Positions 1-8,107 of a stretch of DNA of 64,000 nucleotides are shown one piece after another (the first letter of the stretch is position 1; each line of letters starts with the position of its first letter). Position numbers and translations under genes: made by a program. The DNA comes from Bacillus rhizoplanae (lineage in GTDB: Bacteria > Bacillota > Bacilli > Bacillales > Bacillaceae_G): NCBI RefSeq assembly GCF_917563915.1, contig NZ_CAKJTI010000002.1:248001-312000 (forward strand), read 5' to 3'. Below the pieces are notes generated by a model. It ran no database searches and was not told the DNA's origin. It worked only from the letters and a program-made list of their open reading frames with translations.

Positions 1-1160
1 CAAACGAATTAAAAAGTGGCTATCCACTTATTCTGAAAGAAGCGATTATAAATTTACATGATGTAAATGTAGAAGGTACAATCGTAAAACTTGTAGACGA
101 CAAAAATAAGTTTATCGGTAAAGGATATTACGGTAAGCAAAATAAAGGATATGGCTGGGTTCTAACAGGAAAAGAACAAGAACAAATCGACCAAGCCTTT
201 TTTGAAAAAAAGCTGAAATCAGCATTAAATAAGCGTAAAAACTTCTATGAAGATTCGGATACAACAGCATTTCGAGTGTTCAATGGTGAAGGCGATGGAA
301 TTGGCGGCTTAATCATTGATTATTATGATGGGTATTACGTAATTAGCTGGTATAGTGAAGGAATTTATCAATTTAATAAAGAGATTATCGAGTCTTTGCA
401 GAATGTTACAGAATTTAAAGCGATCTATCAGAAGAAGCGCTTTGATATGAAAGGTCAATATATTGAAGAAGATGATTTCGTAACAGGAGAACGCGGAGAA
501 TTTCCGATTATCGTTAAAGAGAATGGTGTAAACTTTGCAGTCTATTTAAACGACGGGGCAATGGTCGGTGTGTTTTTAGATCAACGCAATGTAAGAAAGC
601 AAATTCGCGACAAGTATGCAGACGGTAAAACAGTCTTGAATATGTTCTCCTATACAGGTGCGTTTTCTGTCTTTGCAGCACTGGGCGGAGCGGCAAAAAC
701 GACAAGTGTTGACCTTGCGAACCGAAGCTTAAGTAAAACGATTGAGCAATTTAGCGTGAACGGTGTTGATTACGAAGCGCAAGATATTATCGTAGAGGAT
801 GTATTTCACTATTTCAAATATGCGGTAAAGAAAGCACTGAAATTTGATATGGTTATTCTAGATCCGCCAAGCTTTGCACGTTCAAAGAAATATACATTTA
901 GTGCTGCTAAAGATTATAAAAACTTACTAAAAGAAGCAATTGCGATTACAGAAAATAACGGTATTATTGTAGCTTCTACAAATTGCAGTGCCTTCGGTAT
1001 GAAAAAGTTTAAAGGTTTTATTGATACAGCATTTAAAGAGATGAATGGCAAGTATAAAGTATTAGAAGAACATTCATTACCAGAGGACTTCCAGACTATT
1101 TCACAGTTTCCAGAAGGAGATTACTTAAAAGTTGTATTCATCAAAAAAATCAAAGGCTAA
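1..1160 (+). CDS. ywbD: YwbD-like class I SAM-dependent 23S rRNA methyltransferase, 5' end missing
   Basis: Partial gene. The frame is open from base 3 and runs 385 codons to TAA at 1158-1160, so the true start lies left of the window; an internal GTG at 276 is not the start because clear protein sequence precedes it. The visible N-terminal part (about residues 1-65) looks like a PUA RNA-binding domain, followed by a Rossmann methyltransferase domain with a SAM-binding segment (VLNMFSYTGAF, about 211-221 of the visible part) and the catalytic-loop motif DPPSF (about 287-291). This is the RlmI/RlmK/YwbD architecture of 23S rRNA base methyltransferases. The convergent neighbour is ywbE, as the Bacillus pair ywbD/ywbE predicts. 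The exact modified base cannot be read from the sequence. Confidence 0.88.
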   Translation, partial: NELKSGYPLILKEAIINLHDVNVEGTIVKLVDDKNKFIGKGYYGKQNKGYGWVLTGKEQEQIDQAFFEKKLKSALNKRKNFYEDSDTTAFRVFNGEGDGIGGLIIDYYDGYYVISWYSEGIYQFNKEIIESLQNVTEFKAIYQKKRFDMKGQYIEEDDFVTGERGEFPIIVKENGVNFAVYLNDGAMVGVFLDQRNVRKQIRDKYADGKTVLNMFSYTGAFSVFAALGGAAKTTSVDLANRSLSKTIEQFSVNGVDYEAQDIIVEDVFHYFKYAVKKALKFDMVILDPPSFARSKKYTFSAAKDYKNLLKEAIAITENNGIIVASTNCSAFGMKKFKGFIDTAFKEMNGKYKVLEEHSLPEDFQTISQFPEGDYLKVVFIKKIKG

Positions 1161-1202
1161 ATGTACAATATATCGACTATTCAACGAAAAGTCACATAAG
1201 AA

Positions 1203-1237
1203 AAGGAGCTCATATTCAAAAATGAGCTCCTTTTTTT
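1203..1237. terminator. Bidirectional rho-independent terminator between ywbD and ywbE
   Basis: Inverted repeat GGAGCTCAT / ATGAGCTCC with an A-run on the left and a T-run on the right. It serves the rightward methyltransferase gene and, read on the other strand, the leftward ywbE. Confidence 0.85.
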
Positions 1238-1430
1238 ATGAAATAATATTTTTCACACGACCAACTTGTCCATCTTGAAGTCGGACTTTAATACCATGTG
1301 GATGTGAAGGAGAATTTGTTAAAATATCCTTCACAATACCTCTTGTTAATTTTCCTGTACGCTGATCTTGCTTTAATACAATATCAACCTCAAGCCCGGG
1401 TGAAATATTTGCTCGCTGTTGTCCGTTCAT
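1236..1430 (-). CDS. ywbE: YwbE family small protein
   Basis: 64-aa protein, MNGQQRANISPGLEVDIVLK at the start, matching the short YwbE family (DUF2196). The family is a compact basic beta-rich protein of unknown function; the VDIVLKQDQRTGKLTRG and VRLQDGQVGRV segments look like an S1/KOW-like fold, which is inference. ATG at 1430-1428 follows directly on the stop codon of the upstream 57-aa gene (no gap), so the two are translationally coupled. The terminator at 1203-1237 touches its stop codon. Confidence 0.85.
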   Translation of the reverse strand: MNGQQRANISPGLEVDIVLKQDQRTGKLTRGIVKDILTNSPSHPHGIKVRLQDGQVGRVKNIIS

Positions 1431-1604
1431 TTATACACCTGTGCGTCTGCGTTGATTGTTTGGTTTCTTCGTTTGTTGATTTTGCAATTTCTTCGTTGCT
1501 TGGCTTTGATTTTTAGCAGTTGATCCATTTTCATTTCCTTGCTTTTTCTTCGCAAGTTGCTGTTGCATCAATTCAGCTAAGCTTACTTTTTTATTTTCTG
1601 ACAT
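1431..1604 (-). CDS. 57-aa basic, glutamine/lysine-rich hypothetical protein upstream of ywbE
   Basis: ATG at 1604-1602, preceded by an AGGAGATTT-type ribosome binding site; TAA at 1433-1431 abuts the ywbE start. The product begins MSENKKVSLAELMQQQLAKK and is then a low-complexity tail of K, Q, N, T ending in RRRTGV. A short predicted helix is followed by a disordered cationic tail, which suggests nucleic-acid or ribosome contact (inference). No family recognised. Its tight coupling to ywbE and the good ribosome site make it a real gene. Confidence 0.7.
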   Translation of the reverse strand: MSENKKVSLAELMQQQLAKKKQGNENGSTAKNQSQATKKLQNQQTKKPNNQRRRTGV

Positions 1605-1708
1605 ATTAAATCTCCTTTTATATACAGTGAATTGTAAACATTCATAGTGAACTCAATCATATCATTGTTGAGGGAAGAAATGAAGTTACAGTATAGAGAA
1701 ATATCTCG

Positions 1709-1737
1709 TTTACCAAATTAAACCATCAAGTTACAAT
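1709..1737 (+). promoter_or_regulatory. Weak sigma-A-type promoter for the two-component system
   Basis: TTTACC at 1709-1714, 17-bp spacer, TACAAT at 1732-1737. Unlike the promoters at 3458 and 5939 it has no GTAAG repeats, so the regulator genes seem to be expressed independently of their own output. Confidence 0.4.
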
Positions 1738-1773
1738 GTAGATATAAATTCTTCTAGAAATTGGGTGATGGGC

Positions 1774-2472
1774 GTGCAACATAATATTTTATTAGTGGAA
1801 GATGATTTATCAATCCGTGAAATGGTGGAAAGCTATTTAACAAAAGAGGGTTTTACTGTAGCGACAGCTTCTGATGGAGAAGAAGGGCTTGCAAAGTTTT
1901 TGAGTGGTGGTCAGTTTGATTTAATCATTCTAGATCTCATGATGCCAAAAGTTGATGGTTTAGAGGTCATGCGGACGATTCGTGAAACAAGTGCGGTTCC
2001 GATTTTAATTATGTCAGCAAAAGACACGGATGTTGATAAAGCATTAGGACTTGGGCTTGGCGCGGATGATTATATTTGTAAGCCGTTTTCTATGATTGAA
2101 TTGTCTGCACGGGTGAAGGCAGGTATTCGTCGTTCGACAAAATATTCTGCTCCGCAAAAGAAAGAAGATGAAATGATTGTAATAGGTGATTTGAAAATTG
2201 ATACGACGAATTTTACCGTTCAAAAAAAGAGCAAAGATCTTAAACTCACTTCTAAAGAATTTGAGCTTTTAAAGCTATTTGCGACAAATCGAAATCGTGT
2301 GTTTACAAAGGCGCAAATTTATAACTTAATTTGGAATGAAGAATATTACGGTGATGAAAATGTCATTAATGTTCATATGAGAAGGCTGCGGGAGAAAATT
2401 GAGGACGATCCATCTCAGCCGCAGTACATTAAGACACTATGGGGCATCGGTTATAAGCTGGAAGTGATATAG
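1774..2472 (+). CDS. OmpR-family response regulator (YcbL-like)
   Basis: 232 aa from GTG 1774, chosen because GGGTGATGG lies at a suitable distance upstream; ATG 1768 in frame is the alternative. The receiver domain has acidic D10 and D11, phospho-acceptor D54 (LIILDLMMP) and the conserved lysine K103 (ICKPFS). The C-terminal part (about 140-230) is a winged helix of the OmpR/PhoB type, ending in TLWGIGYKLEV. It is the first gene of a sensor pair with the kinase one base downstream and an ABC exporter after it, the arrangement of antibiotic- or peptide-stress modules such as B. subtilis YcbLMNO. Likely targets are the GTAAG direct repeats at 3458, 5939 and 52524. Confidence 0.9.
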   Translation: MQHNILLVEDDLSIREMVESYLTKEGFTVATASDGEEGLAKFLSGGQFDLIILDLMMPKVDGLEVMRTIRETSAVPILIMSAKDTDVDKALGLGLGADDYICKPFSMIELSARVKAGIRRSTKYSAPQKKEDEMIVIGDLKIDTTNFTVQKKSKDLKLTSKEFELLKLFATNRNRVFTKAQIYNLIWNEEYYGDENVINVHMRRLREKIEDDPSQPQYIKTLWGIGYKLEVI

Positions 2473-2473
2473 A

Positions 2474-3409
2474 ATGGTTTTATTTTTAACGGCTATTATT
2501 TTTATATTAATTGGTGTTATTTATTTTCAATATCGCACGGGGAAAAATCGAAGTGCAAATTTACGTTATACATATGAAAAGTTGCAGGATATTGTAGAGA
2601 AGCAAACGAGTGAAAACTTATTAGTGGTAACAGATGATAAAGAATTGAAATCATTATTAGTAGCAATTAATTATTTGCTAGATGAAAAGAAAAAAACAAT
2701 TGCGAAGCATTCAAAACTGGAAATATCGATGAGGAAGATGCTTTCTAACATATCACATGATTTAAAGACGCCGCTTACTGTGATTCTCGGTTATGTTGAA
2801 ATTTTAAGTATAGATGAAACGATTAGTGAAGAAGAGCGAAAGATATTACTAGAAAAGGTTCATATGAAAACGTTAGAAGTGTTAGATCTCATTCATAAGT
2901 TTTTCGATCTCGCAAAACTAGAATCCGGTGATAAAGATATTGCAATGACGCGGATTCATATGAATGAAATTTGTCAGGAACACATGTTATCGTTTTATGA
3001 TTTATTAACAACGCAAGGATTTGACGTTCATATCGATATACCAGAAACACCAATATATGCGCACGGAAATACAGAAGTCATCGGAAGAATTATGAATAAC
3101 TTAATTTCAAACGCAATTGCCTATGGGGGAGACGGAAAAACATTAGGGATTACACTGCGAAGTGATGATAAGCTTGTGTACGTTGACATATGGGATAAAG
3201 GAAAAGGAATCTCTGAATCTCATATTGATAAAGTATTTGAACGTATGTACACATTAGAAGATTCACGAAATCGTTTGTATCAAGGCAGTGGACTTGGGCT
3301 TACGATTACAAAGCGCCTTGTAGAAGCGTTAGGGGGAGAAATTCATCTGTCTAGTACGCCATATGAGAAAACAGTGTTTACGGTTATGTTAAGAAGAATC
3401 AATTTTTAG
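2474..3409 (+). CDS. Sensor histidine kinase with a single N-terminal membrane anchor (YcbM-like)
   Basis: 311 aa; ATG one base after the regulator stop. Residues 2-19 form the only membrane segment and there is no extracytoplasmic loop large enough to bind a ligand. Then come a linker, the H box SNISHDLKTPL (phosphorylated H95), the N box with N213 (NLISNAIAYG), G1 DKGKG (241-245) and G2 GSGLGLT (271-277). Kinases of this shape usually sense through a partner transporter, here probably the ABC exporter at 3536-5872; this is inference from family behaviour. A terminator follows immediately. Confidence 0.9.
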   Translation: MVLFLTAIIFILIGVIYFQYRTGKNRSANLRYTYEKLQDIVEKQTSENLLVVTDDKELKSLLVAINYLLDEKKKTIAKHSKLEISMRKMLSNISHDLKTPLTVILGYVEILSIDETISEEERKILLEKVHMKTLEVLDLIHKFFDLAKLESGDKDIAMTRIHMNEICQEHMLSFYDLLTTQGFDVHIDIPETPIYAHGNTEVIGRIMNNLISNAIAYGGDGKTLGITLRSDDKLVYVDIWDKGKGISESHIDKVFERMYTLEDSRNRLYQGSGLGLTITKRLVEALGGEIHLSSTPYEKTVFTVMLRRINF

Positions 3410-3443
3410 CTTGTAGAAAGAGCAATTCTACAAGCTTTTTTTC
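3408..3443 (+). terminator. Terminator of the two-component operon
   Basis: AGCTTGTAGA / TCTACAAGCT stem followed by a T-run; it overlaps the kinase stop codon and separates the regulator genes from the exporter genes. Confidence 0.85.
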
Positions 3444-3445
3444 AA

Positions 3446-3500
3446 CTTAAGAAATTTGTAAGAATGCAGTAAGAAAAAAGAGAACTTCGTTGCTTACAAT
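3446..3500 (+). promoter_or_regulatory. Activator-type promoter with 11-bp-spaced GTAAG repeats upstream of the ABC exporter
   Basis: GTAAG at 3458-3462 and at 3469-3473, start to start 11 bp (one helical turn), then TACAAT at 3495-3500, 26 bp from the start of the second repeat. No TTGACA-like -35 is present where it should be (3472-3477). This is how OmpR/PhoB-type activators bind. CTTAAGAAATTTGTAAG at its left end recurs exactly at 5927-5943. Confidence 0.65.
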
Positions 3501-3535
3501 GCAAATATGGAGCAATTGCGAAAGGGGAATGACCA

Positions 3536-4459
3536 ATGACATATGTATTGAAAACGAATCAATTAACAAAAGTGTTTCATGGTAAAGAAGTTATTTCTAA
3601 TGTGAATATGCATGTGAAGCAGGGTGAAATATATGGATTTTTAGGGCCAAACGGTGCTGGTAAAACAACAATTATGAAAATGATAACGAATTTAATCAAA
3701 CCGACAAGTGGTGAAATTGAGATTTTCGGTGAGAAATTAACAAGTACATCATATGAAGTGTTAAAGCGAATGGGGACGATTATTGAATACCCAATCTTTT
3801 ATGAAAAACTAACAGCGAGAGAGAATTTGTATTTACATTGTGAGTACATGGGCTATTATGACAAGAAAGCAATTGACCGAGCATTAGACCTTGTAAACTT
3901 ACACAATGTGGACGACAAGAAGGTAAAAGACTTTTCACTTGGGATGAAACAGCGATTAGGGATTGCAAGAGCTATTACGACAAAACCAGAGCTATTAATT
4001 TTAGATGAACCAATTAATGGTTTAGATCCAATCGGCATTAAAGAATTACGAGAATTATTTAAAATGCTTTGTAAGGAATATGGGATTACTCTATTAGTTT
4101 CCAGCCACATTTTAGCGGAAATGGAGCAAATGGCAGATACAATTGGTGTCATTCAAAATGGGAAACTTATAAAAGAAGTTTCGATGAAAAGTATTAACGG
4201 TAAGCAAACAGAGTATATTGAGGTTACAGTTCAGGATGTAAACAAAGCAACTTACGTTTTAGAAAATAAACTACGCCTTACAAACTTTAAAGTGATGAAT
4301 GAAACTATGATTCGAATTTATGAAACGACAATAGCACAGCAGGAAATCTCGAAAATGCTCATTATGAATGATGTCGTAATTGAAGGAATTAATAAGAAAC
4401 ATAGTTCACTGGAAGATTATTTCTTAAACCTTATGAATGGAGAGGGAATTCATGCTTAA
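3536..4459 (+). CDS. ABC transporter ATP-binding protein (YcbN/BcrA-like)
   Basis: 307 aa, ATG 3536 after GGGGAATG. Walker A GPNGAGKTT (37-45), signature FSLGMKQR (133-140), Walker B LLILDEP (153-159) and the NGLD D-loop are intact. The C-terminal 80 residues are the extension typical of ABC-2 antibiotic exporters of the BcrA/NatA group. The protein acts at the inner face of the membrane with the two permeases encoded next. Its stop overlaps the first permease start by 8 bases. Substrate unknown; a peptide antibiotic or lantibiotic is the reasonable guess. Confidence 0.9.
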   Translation: MTYVLKTNQLTKVFHGKEVISNVNMHVKQGEIYGFLGPNGAGKTTIMKMITNLIKPTSGEIEIFGEKLTSTSYEVLKRMGTIIEYPIFYEKLTARENLYLHCEYMGYYDKKAIDRALDLVNLHNVDDKKVKDFSLGMKQRLGIARAITTKPELLILDEPINGLDPIGIKELRELFKMLCKEYGITLLVSSHILAEMEQMADTIGVIQNGKLIKEVSMKSINGKQTEYIEVTVQDVNKATYVLENKLRLTNFKVMNETMIRIYETTIAQQEISKMLIMNDVVIEGINKKHSSLEDYFLNLMNGEGIHA

Positions 4460-5147
4460 TCTGATGAGATTAGAATTGATAAAAAGCAAACTGGGTTCTT
4501 CCATTAGAGGAGCATTTATTGCGGCGTTTGTAATTTTTGGTTTTCTTCTACTAGTTGGATATATTTCAAAATCAGAAGGAGAAATTATTTTTACAAATTA
4601 TAATGAATTATTTTCTGTCATAGATACTTTAGTACGGGCAACGTTTATTATTTTTGGAGCGAGTTTACTGGCAAAAATCATCGTTCAAGAATTTACAGAT
4701 AAGACGATAACAGTGCTATTCATGTATCCAGTCAATCGACAAAAACTTATTATCGCTAAGCTACTCATTGTGATTGCATTTACTTTTTTCTCAATGATTA
4801 TTTCGGAAACGATTGTGTTTAGTTTGTTTTATGTTGCTAATGCGTATAATCCAGTGCTTTCGGAAGCATTAACATTACCGATTGTTACACATAATGCAGC
4901 GAAATTAGTGATGAATGCAATCGCAGCAACGGGCATGAGCTTAATCCCGCTTTTCTTTGGAATGAGAAAGTATTCCGTTCGTACGACTATTATCTCTTCT
5001 ATTATAATCGTGTCTCTCGTATGTTCGAATAATGGTGGAACTTCATTAAATGATATTATTATCATTCCGATTATATTAGCTTGTATTGGAGCAGTAATTG
5101 CTTATATGACAGTGCGAAAAGTTGAGCAGGCGGACTTGTTTAAATAA
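4452..5147 (+). CDS. ABC-2 type permease, copy 1
   Basis: 231 aa from ATG 4452, which has AGAGGG just upstream; an ATG at 4437 in frame lies inside that ribosome site and is less likely. Six hydrophobic segments are visible, with the RATFIIFGASLLAK segment and FMYPVNRQKLI loop characteristic of this permease type. It is a paralogue of the next gene (same length, same motifs in the same order), so the pair arose by tandem duplication and probably forms a heterodimeric channel driven by the ATPase. Confidence 0.85.
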   Translation: MLNLMRLELIKSKLGSSIRGAFIAAFVIFGFLLLVGYISKSEGEIIFTNYNELFSVIDTLVRATFIIFGASLLAKIIVQEFTDKTITVLFMYPVNRQKLIIAKLLIVIAFTFFSMIISETIVFSLFYVANAYNPVLSEALTLPIVTHNAAKLVMNAIAATGMSLIPLFFGMRKYSVRTTIISSIIIVSLVCSNNGGTSLNDIIIIPIILACIGAVIAYMTVRKVEQADLFK

Positions 5148-5179
5148 GCGAAGTAGATGAAATAGGAGGCGAGGCCATT

Positions 5180-5872
5180 ATGCTACAGCTCATGAAGCTA
5201 GAAATGAAAAAGTTTAAATTTGGTTGGTATGTAAAAGGTGCGTTGATCGCCAACATCATTATTACAGCCTTATTCATTTCTATGAACTATATCCAGGAAG
5301 TGGAAAAGGATGTAATTATGACGAATTCTGAGGAGGCTTTTTTATTGATAGGGGCAATGGTGCGGGCAACATTTATTGTGTTTGCAGCAGTATTACTTGC
5401 GCAATTAGTTATTGAAGAATATAAAAATAAGACAATAATGCTTATGTTTTCTTATCCGATCAAGCGGAAGAAAATCATTGCCAGTAAATTAGCCATTATA
5501 GCCATACTGACATTTATAACAATTTGGTTATCTAATATAGTTATTACAGGTGCTGTCTTTCTTTTACAAGGATACTTCTCGTTTATATCATACTCTATAA
5601 CATTTACTGAATGGATGCAGCAAGCTATCACCATGATTCCATTTGCAGTCGCTGCTGCAGGTACAAGTTTAATTCCACTATATTTCGGGATGCGTAAGCA
5701 TTCTGTTCCCATCACAATTGTATCATCGTTGCTTGTCGTTTCATTCGCTTGTTCTTATAATCCAGCATTCTCAGTAGTTACCATTATTCCCATTCAGCTC
5801 GTCCTTGCAGCTGTTGGAATTATAATTGCCTACTTAGCAATTCGAGACATTGAGAAAGAGGATGCGATTTAG
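5180..5872 (+). CDS. ABC-2 type permease, copy 2
   Basis: 230 aa, ATG 5180 after AGGAGGCGAGG. Shares with copy 1 the N-terminal MLQLMKLEMKK start, the VRATFIVFAAVLLAQ segment, SYPIKRKKIIASK and a GMRKHSV loop (GMRKYSV in copy 1). Six membrane segments. It is the last gene of the exporter operon; no strong terminator follows, and the next promoter begins about 55 bp later. Confidence 0.85.
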   Translation: MLQLMKLEMKKFKFGWYVKGALIANIIITALFISMNYIQEVEKDVIMTNSEEAFLLIGAMVRATFIVFAAVLLAQLVIEEYKNKTIMLMFSYPIKRKKIIASKLAIIAILTFITIWLSNIVITGAVFLLQGYFSFISYSITFTEWMQQAITMIPFAVAAAGTSLIPLYFGMRKHSVPITIVSSLLVVSFACSYNPAFSVVTIIPIQLVLAAVGIIIAYLAIRDIEKEDAI

Positions 5873-5926
5873 TTTTTATCATTGAAATTGGATTTGGATG
5901 ACTTTAATTTTAATAGGACTCTTTAG

Positions 5927-5981
5927 CTTAAGAAATTTGTAAGGAATAGGTAAGAAAAAAGAGAATTTCATTTCTTATTAT
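5927..5981 (+). promoter_or_regulatory. Second GTAAG-repeat promoter, near-copy of the one at 3446
   Basis: GTAAG at 5939-5943 and 5950-5954 (11 bp apart) and TATTAT at 5976-5981, again 26 bp from the second repeat. The flanks match the exporter promoter (CTTAAGAAATTTGTAAG and GTAAGAAAAAAGAGAA), so the two are duplicates. It drives the 52-aa membrane peptide. Confidence 0.65.
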
Positions 5982-6086
5982 ATAGATATAGAACGGGAGC
6001 GAAATGGGAATGAAATACGAAGTGCTGTTTTGATAGGAATGGCACTAGTATTCAGCATAATAAAAGTTAATTAGGGAGGAATGATT

Positions 6087-6245
6087 ATGGATTTACTGGT
6101 ACTTAATCTAGTAGGTGGGCTTATAGCACTTTTAATAGGAGTAATCTTATATTACAGAAATCCAGAGCAGAAGTTTTCTTTACTTTTAATGGTGATAGGG
6201 ATAGTAGGCGTAAGTATAAATGGGATTAGAATGTTTTTTGAATAG
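6087..6245 (+). CDS. 52-aa membrane peptide under the GTAAG promoter
   Basis: ATG 6087 behind AGGGAGGA, TAG at 6243-6245. The product has two hydrophobic helices, about residues 3-21 (from MDLLVLNLVGGLIALLIGV) and 30-47, joined by a short polar loop YYRNPEQKFS. No family recognised. Its promoter copies that of the ABC exporter, so it should be co-induced; a role as accessory protein, signal dampener or immunity-type peptide in the same membrane stress response is inference. Confidence 0.65.
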   Translation: MDLLVLNLVGGLIALLIGVILYYRNPEQKFSLLLMVIGIVGVSINGIRMFFE

Positions 6246-6262
6246 GTGACGAATTGCAAAAA

Positions 6263-6421
6263 TGTATCCCGCTATTCGAGGGCAGTAATACCCCCACCTC
6301 AAGATTTAGAGAAAAGCAAAGAAGATAGGTGGGGGGATAACTGCTGGCATGTGCCTGAGTGGGCGGGCTTTCCATCAGTGGGGGATGAAGAAAAACTCCG
6401 CTGATGGAAGTTTCACTTTAT
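6263..6421 (+). repeat. bcr1 repeat, copy A
   Basis: About 155-bp element ending in GAAGTTTCACTTTAT, with a 5' hairpin CCCCCACCT / AGGTGGGGG and a 3' hairpin CATCAGTGGGG / CTCCGCTGATG. The left border pentamer is TGTAT instead of TTTAT. Recognised as the B. cereus-group repeat bcr1. It fills the gap between the 52-aa peptide and the Nudix gene. Confidence 0.85.
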
Positions 6422-6463
6422 CATTGAAATTGAACTTGTATAACTCTAATCTACTAGAAAAAA

Positions 6464-6922
6464 TTAATTCTTTATTTTCATAAACTCCAATAGATCTTCA
6501 AAAGCTGCTTGTTGGTCGCTCCATAATTCAGGCAATTCGTCTAAGGGGAAAAATTTTAGCTGTAAGCTTTCATCGTTATAAGTATGTAAATTTCCGTGGA
6601 AGTCTCTACAAATATAAGCTAACTTCACTAAGGCAAGTTGATCTCCGTTAGATAGCGTTTTTTCGTATTCTTTTCCAGAATACACATTAAAGAATTCAAG
6701 TTTTCCTAATTTTAAACCCGTTTCTTCTAACACTTCTCTTCTTACTGTATCTTCAACTGTCTCACCAATTTCCATAAATCCGCCAGGCTGTCCCCATTGT
6801 CCATTATCAGATCGTAATTGCAGAAGTACTTCATTTTTTTCATTAAATATAAAACAGCCTGCGGCCACCATGATTACTTTTTCATGCCCAACCATATTTC
6901 GTAAATAGCTTATATAATCCAT
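6464..6922 (-). CDS. Nudix hydrolase
   Basis: 152 aa from ATG 6922-6920, which has GGAGCTG 6 bp upstream; an in-frame ATG 120 bases earlier would add an unrelated N-terminus and lies in the terminator of dinB, so it is rejected. The Nudix box runs from G48 to about L70 (GGFMEIGETVEDTVRREVLE then ETGL) with all conserved glutamates. Small single-domain enzymes of this type hydrolyse nucleoside diphosphates linked to another moiety; the substrate cannot be told here. Confidence 0.88.
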   Translation of the reverse strand: MDYISYLRNMVGHEKVIMVAAGCFIFNEKNEVLLQLRSDNGQWGQPGGFMEIGETVEDTVRREVLEETGLKLGKLEFFNVYSGKEYEKTLSNGDQLALVKLAYICRDFHGNLHTYNDESLQLKFFPLDELPELWSDQQAAFEDLLEFMKIKN

Positions 6923-7022
6923 ACGTTTCAGCTCCAATATTAATTTACATCTATTATAAATGATTCCAGGGAAGTTCATTTTGTCCTTTTTTAAAAGAAT
7001 AGAATAAAAGGATGGTGTATAT

Positions 7023-7059
7023 AAAAAAACAAGGTTCCTCAAAAAAAGAGGGACCTCAT
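7023..7059 (-). terminator. Terminator of the dinB gene
   Basis: On the minus strand AGGTCCCTC, seven T, GAGGAACCT, then a T-run; one G-T pair in the stem. Confidence 0.75.
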
Positions 7060-7079
7060 TTTCATTTAGAAAGCGAATG

Positions 7080-7583
7080 TTACATCTTCGGAGCTTCCAT
7101 CCCAGCTAGAGCCCACTCTTCTTTTGCAGGGCCGTAAATACCAGGAACCTTTAATCCGGCTTGACGCATGAGTACTGTCATTTGCCCGCGATGGTGGTTT
7201 TGATGGTTGATGACAGTCATTAAAAATATTGAATTTGGCATTGGTTTTCCGAAAAAATCATTTATCGTTGCTAAATCTTTATCTGTCCATTGTGTTTGTA
7301 TTGCCTCAGTAAATGCCTCATTCATTTGACGGTAGCTGTTTGCGATATGCTGAGCTGACGTTGGGACAGGATGATCCTTTGTTTCTCCTCCAAACTTTAA
7401 TCCTGTACCGGATGTAATGACAGGAATAGCAGTGACAATATGCCACGCAATGCGTCCTAACGTCCAGTTGTCCGGTGTAATTTCTTGTGTCAGTGATTTA
7501 TCAGTTAGCATATCTAATACTTTTTGTGTTGATTCTGCTTCGTATTTCCAAGATGTTAAAAAGCCTTCAATTGTTTGGAACAT
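7080..7583 (-). CDS. DinB-family metal-dependent protein
   Basis: 167 aa, four-helix-bundle DinB/YfiT type. The three metal-binding histidines of the family are visible: H48 (IAWHIVTA), H127 and H131 (INHQNHHRG). ATG 7583 has AGGAGG upstream. Members are often thiol-dependent transferases or of unknown role; B. cereus-group genomes carry many copies. Nothing in the context ties this one to DNA damage. Confidence 0.85.
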   Translation of the reverse strand: MFQTIEGFLTSWKYEAESTQKVLDMLTDKSLTQEITPDNWTLGRIAWHIVTAIPVITSGTGLKFGGETKDHPVPTSAQHIANSYRQMNEAFTEAIQTQWTDKDLATINDFFGKPMPNSIFLMTVINHQNHHRGQMTVLMRQAGLKVPGIYGPAKEEWALAGMEAPKM

Positions 7584-7801
7584 AGAAAAAACCTCCTATG
7601 ATTAGATTCAAATGGTAAATTCGTGAAAGTTTTATGGTTTCCTTCTAGTATGAAGAAAAATAAAGGAGTTGCATTGTTATTAGATTACTATGTCAATCCT
7701 TTCTCGCAACATTATAACAGTAAAAAAGAATAACTCAGAACATTTTGTTTCGCATAGCTGTAAGATTTTATATGTGTAGAGTTTAATGGTAAGGAGGAAG
7801 C

Positions 7802-7930
7802 TGGAGTTCTGAGTATATAGTTGCGGGTATTGTGGCATTTGGTATAGGGATATGGAAAAGGAAAGTTGTGTTTTCATTATTAACTGGAGTGATTACACTT
7901 GTTTGTTGGAGAATGCTTGTGGGATGGTAA
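7802..7930 (+). pseudogene. Decayed small membrane-protein ORF lacking a start codon
   Basis: An open frame of 42 codons reads SSEYIVAGIVAFGIGIWKRK and onward through a second hydrophobic helix to a tryptophan-ending C-terminus and TAA 7928-7930. AAGGAGG stands at 7792-7798, where a ribosome site should be, but the codon at 7802 is TGG and no ATG, GTG or TTG precedes the helix in frame. It looks like a two-helix peptide gene that lost its start by point mutation; a chance ORF is the alternative. Confidence 0.35.
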
Positions 7931-8001
7931 TAGTTATAAAGTAGTCTGAATATTATGATTGTAACGTGATAATCCCTATAATATAATAAAAATAATCAAC
8001 A

Positions 8002-8015
8002 TGAATACACATTCA
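8002..8015. promoter_or_regulatory. Candidate FadR operator upstream of lcfA
   Basis: TGAATACACATTCA, a TGAAT/ATTCA palindrome resembling the Bacillus FadR box (TGAATGA-N4-TCATTCA) but shorter. B. subtilis lcfA is a FadR target. Confidence 0.5.
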
Positions 8016-8107
8016 GTTTTCCTTGTTTTAGAGGAAAGCAGACCGTTAGTATAGGAGAATGATACGCTGATGGTAGTTTTATAATGTAGAGAAGGGGGAG
8101 TTTTAAT

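Larger units (their letters stand above)
7584..8107. other. Intergenic stretch between dinB and lcfA
   Basis: About 520 bp with no intact gene. It holds the decayed ORF at 7802-7930, a FadR-like palindrome at 8002-8015 and the lcfA leader. GCTGATGGTAGTTTTAT at 8049-8065 resembles the right end of bcr1 and may be a worn fragment of one. Confidence 0.5.

Noticed and set aside
7680-7877. 65-aa minus-strand ORF upstream of dinB
   Set aside because: No ribosome site; it mirrors the decayed plus-strand membrane ORF.
8034-8066. Ninth bcr1 copy before lcfA
   Set aside because: Only GCTGATGGTAGTTTTAT resembles the right end; no 5' hairpin, GATTGG segment or left border. Kept as a note only.
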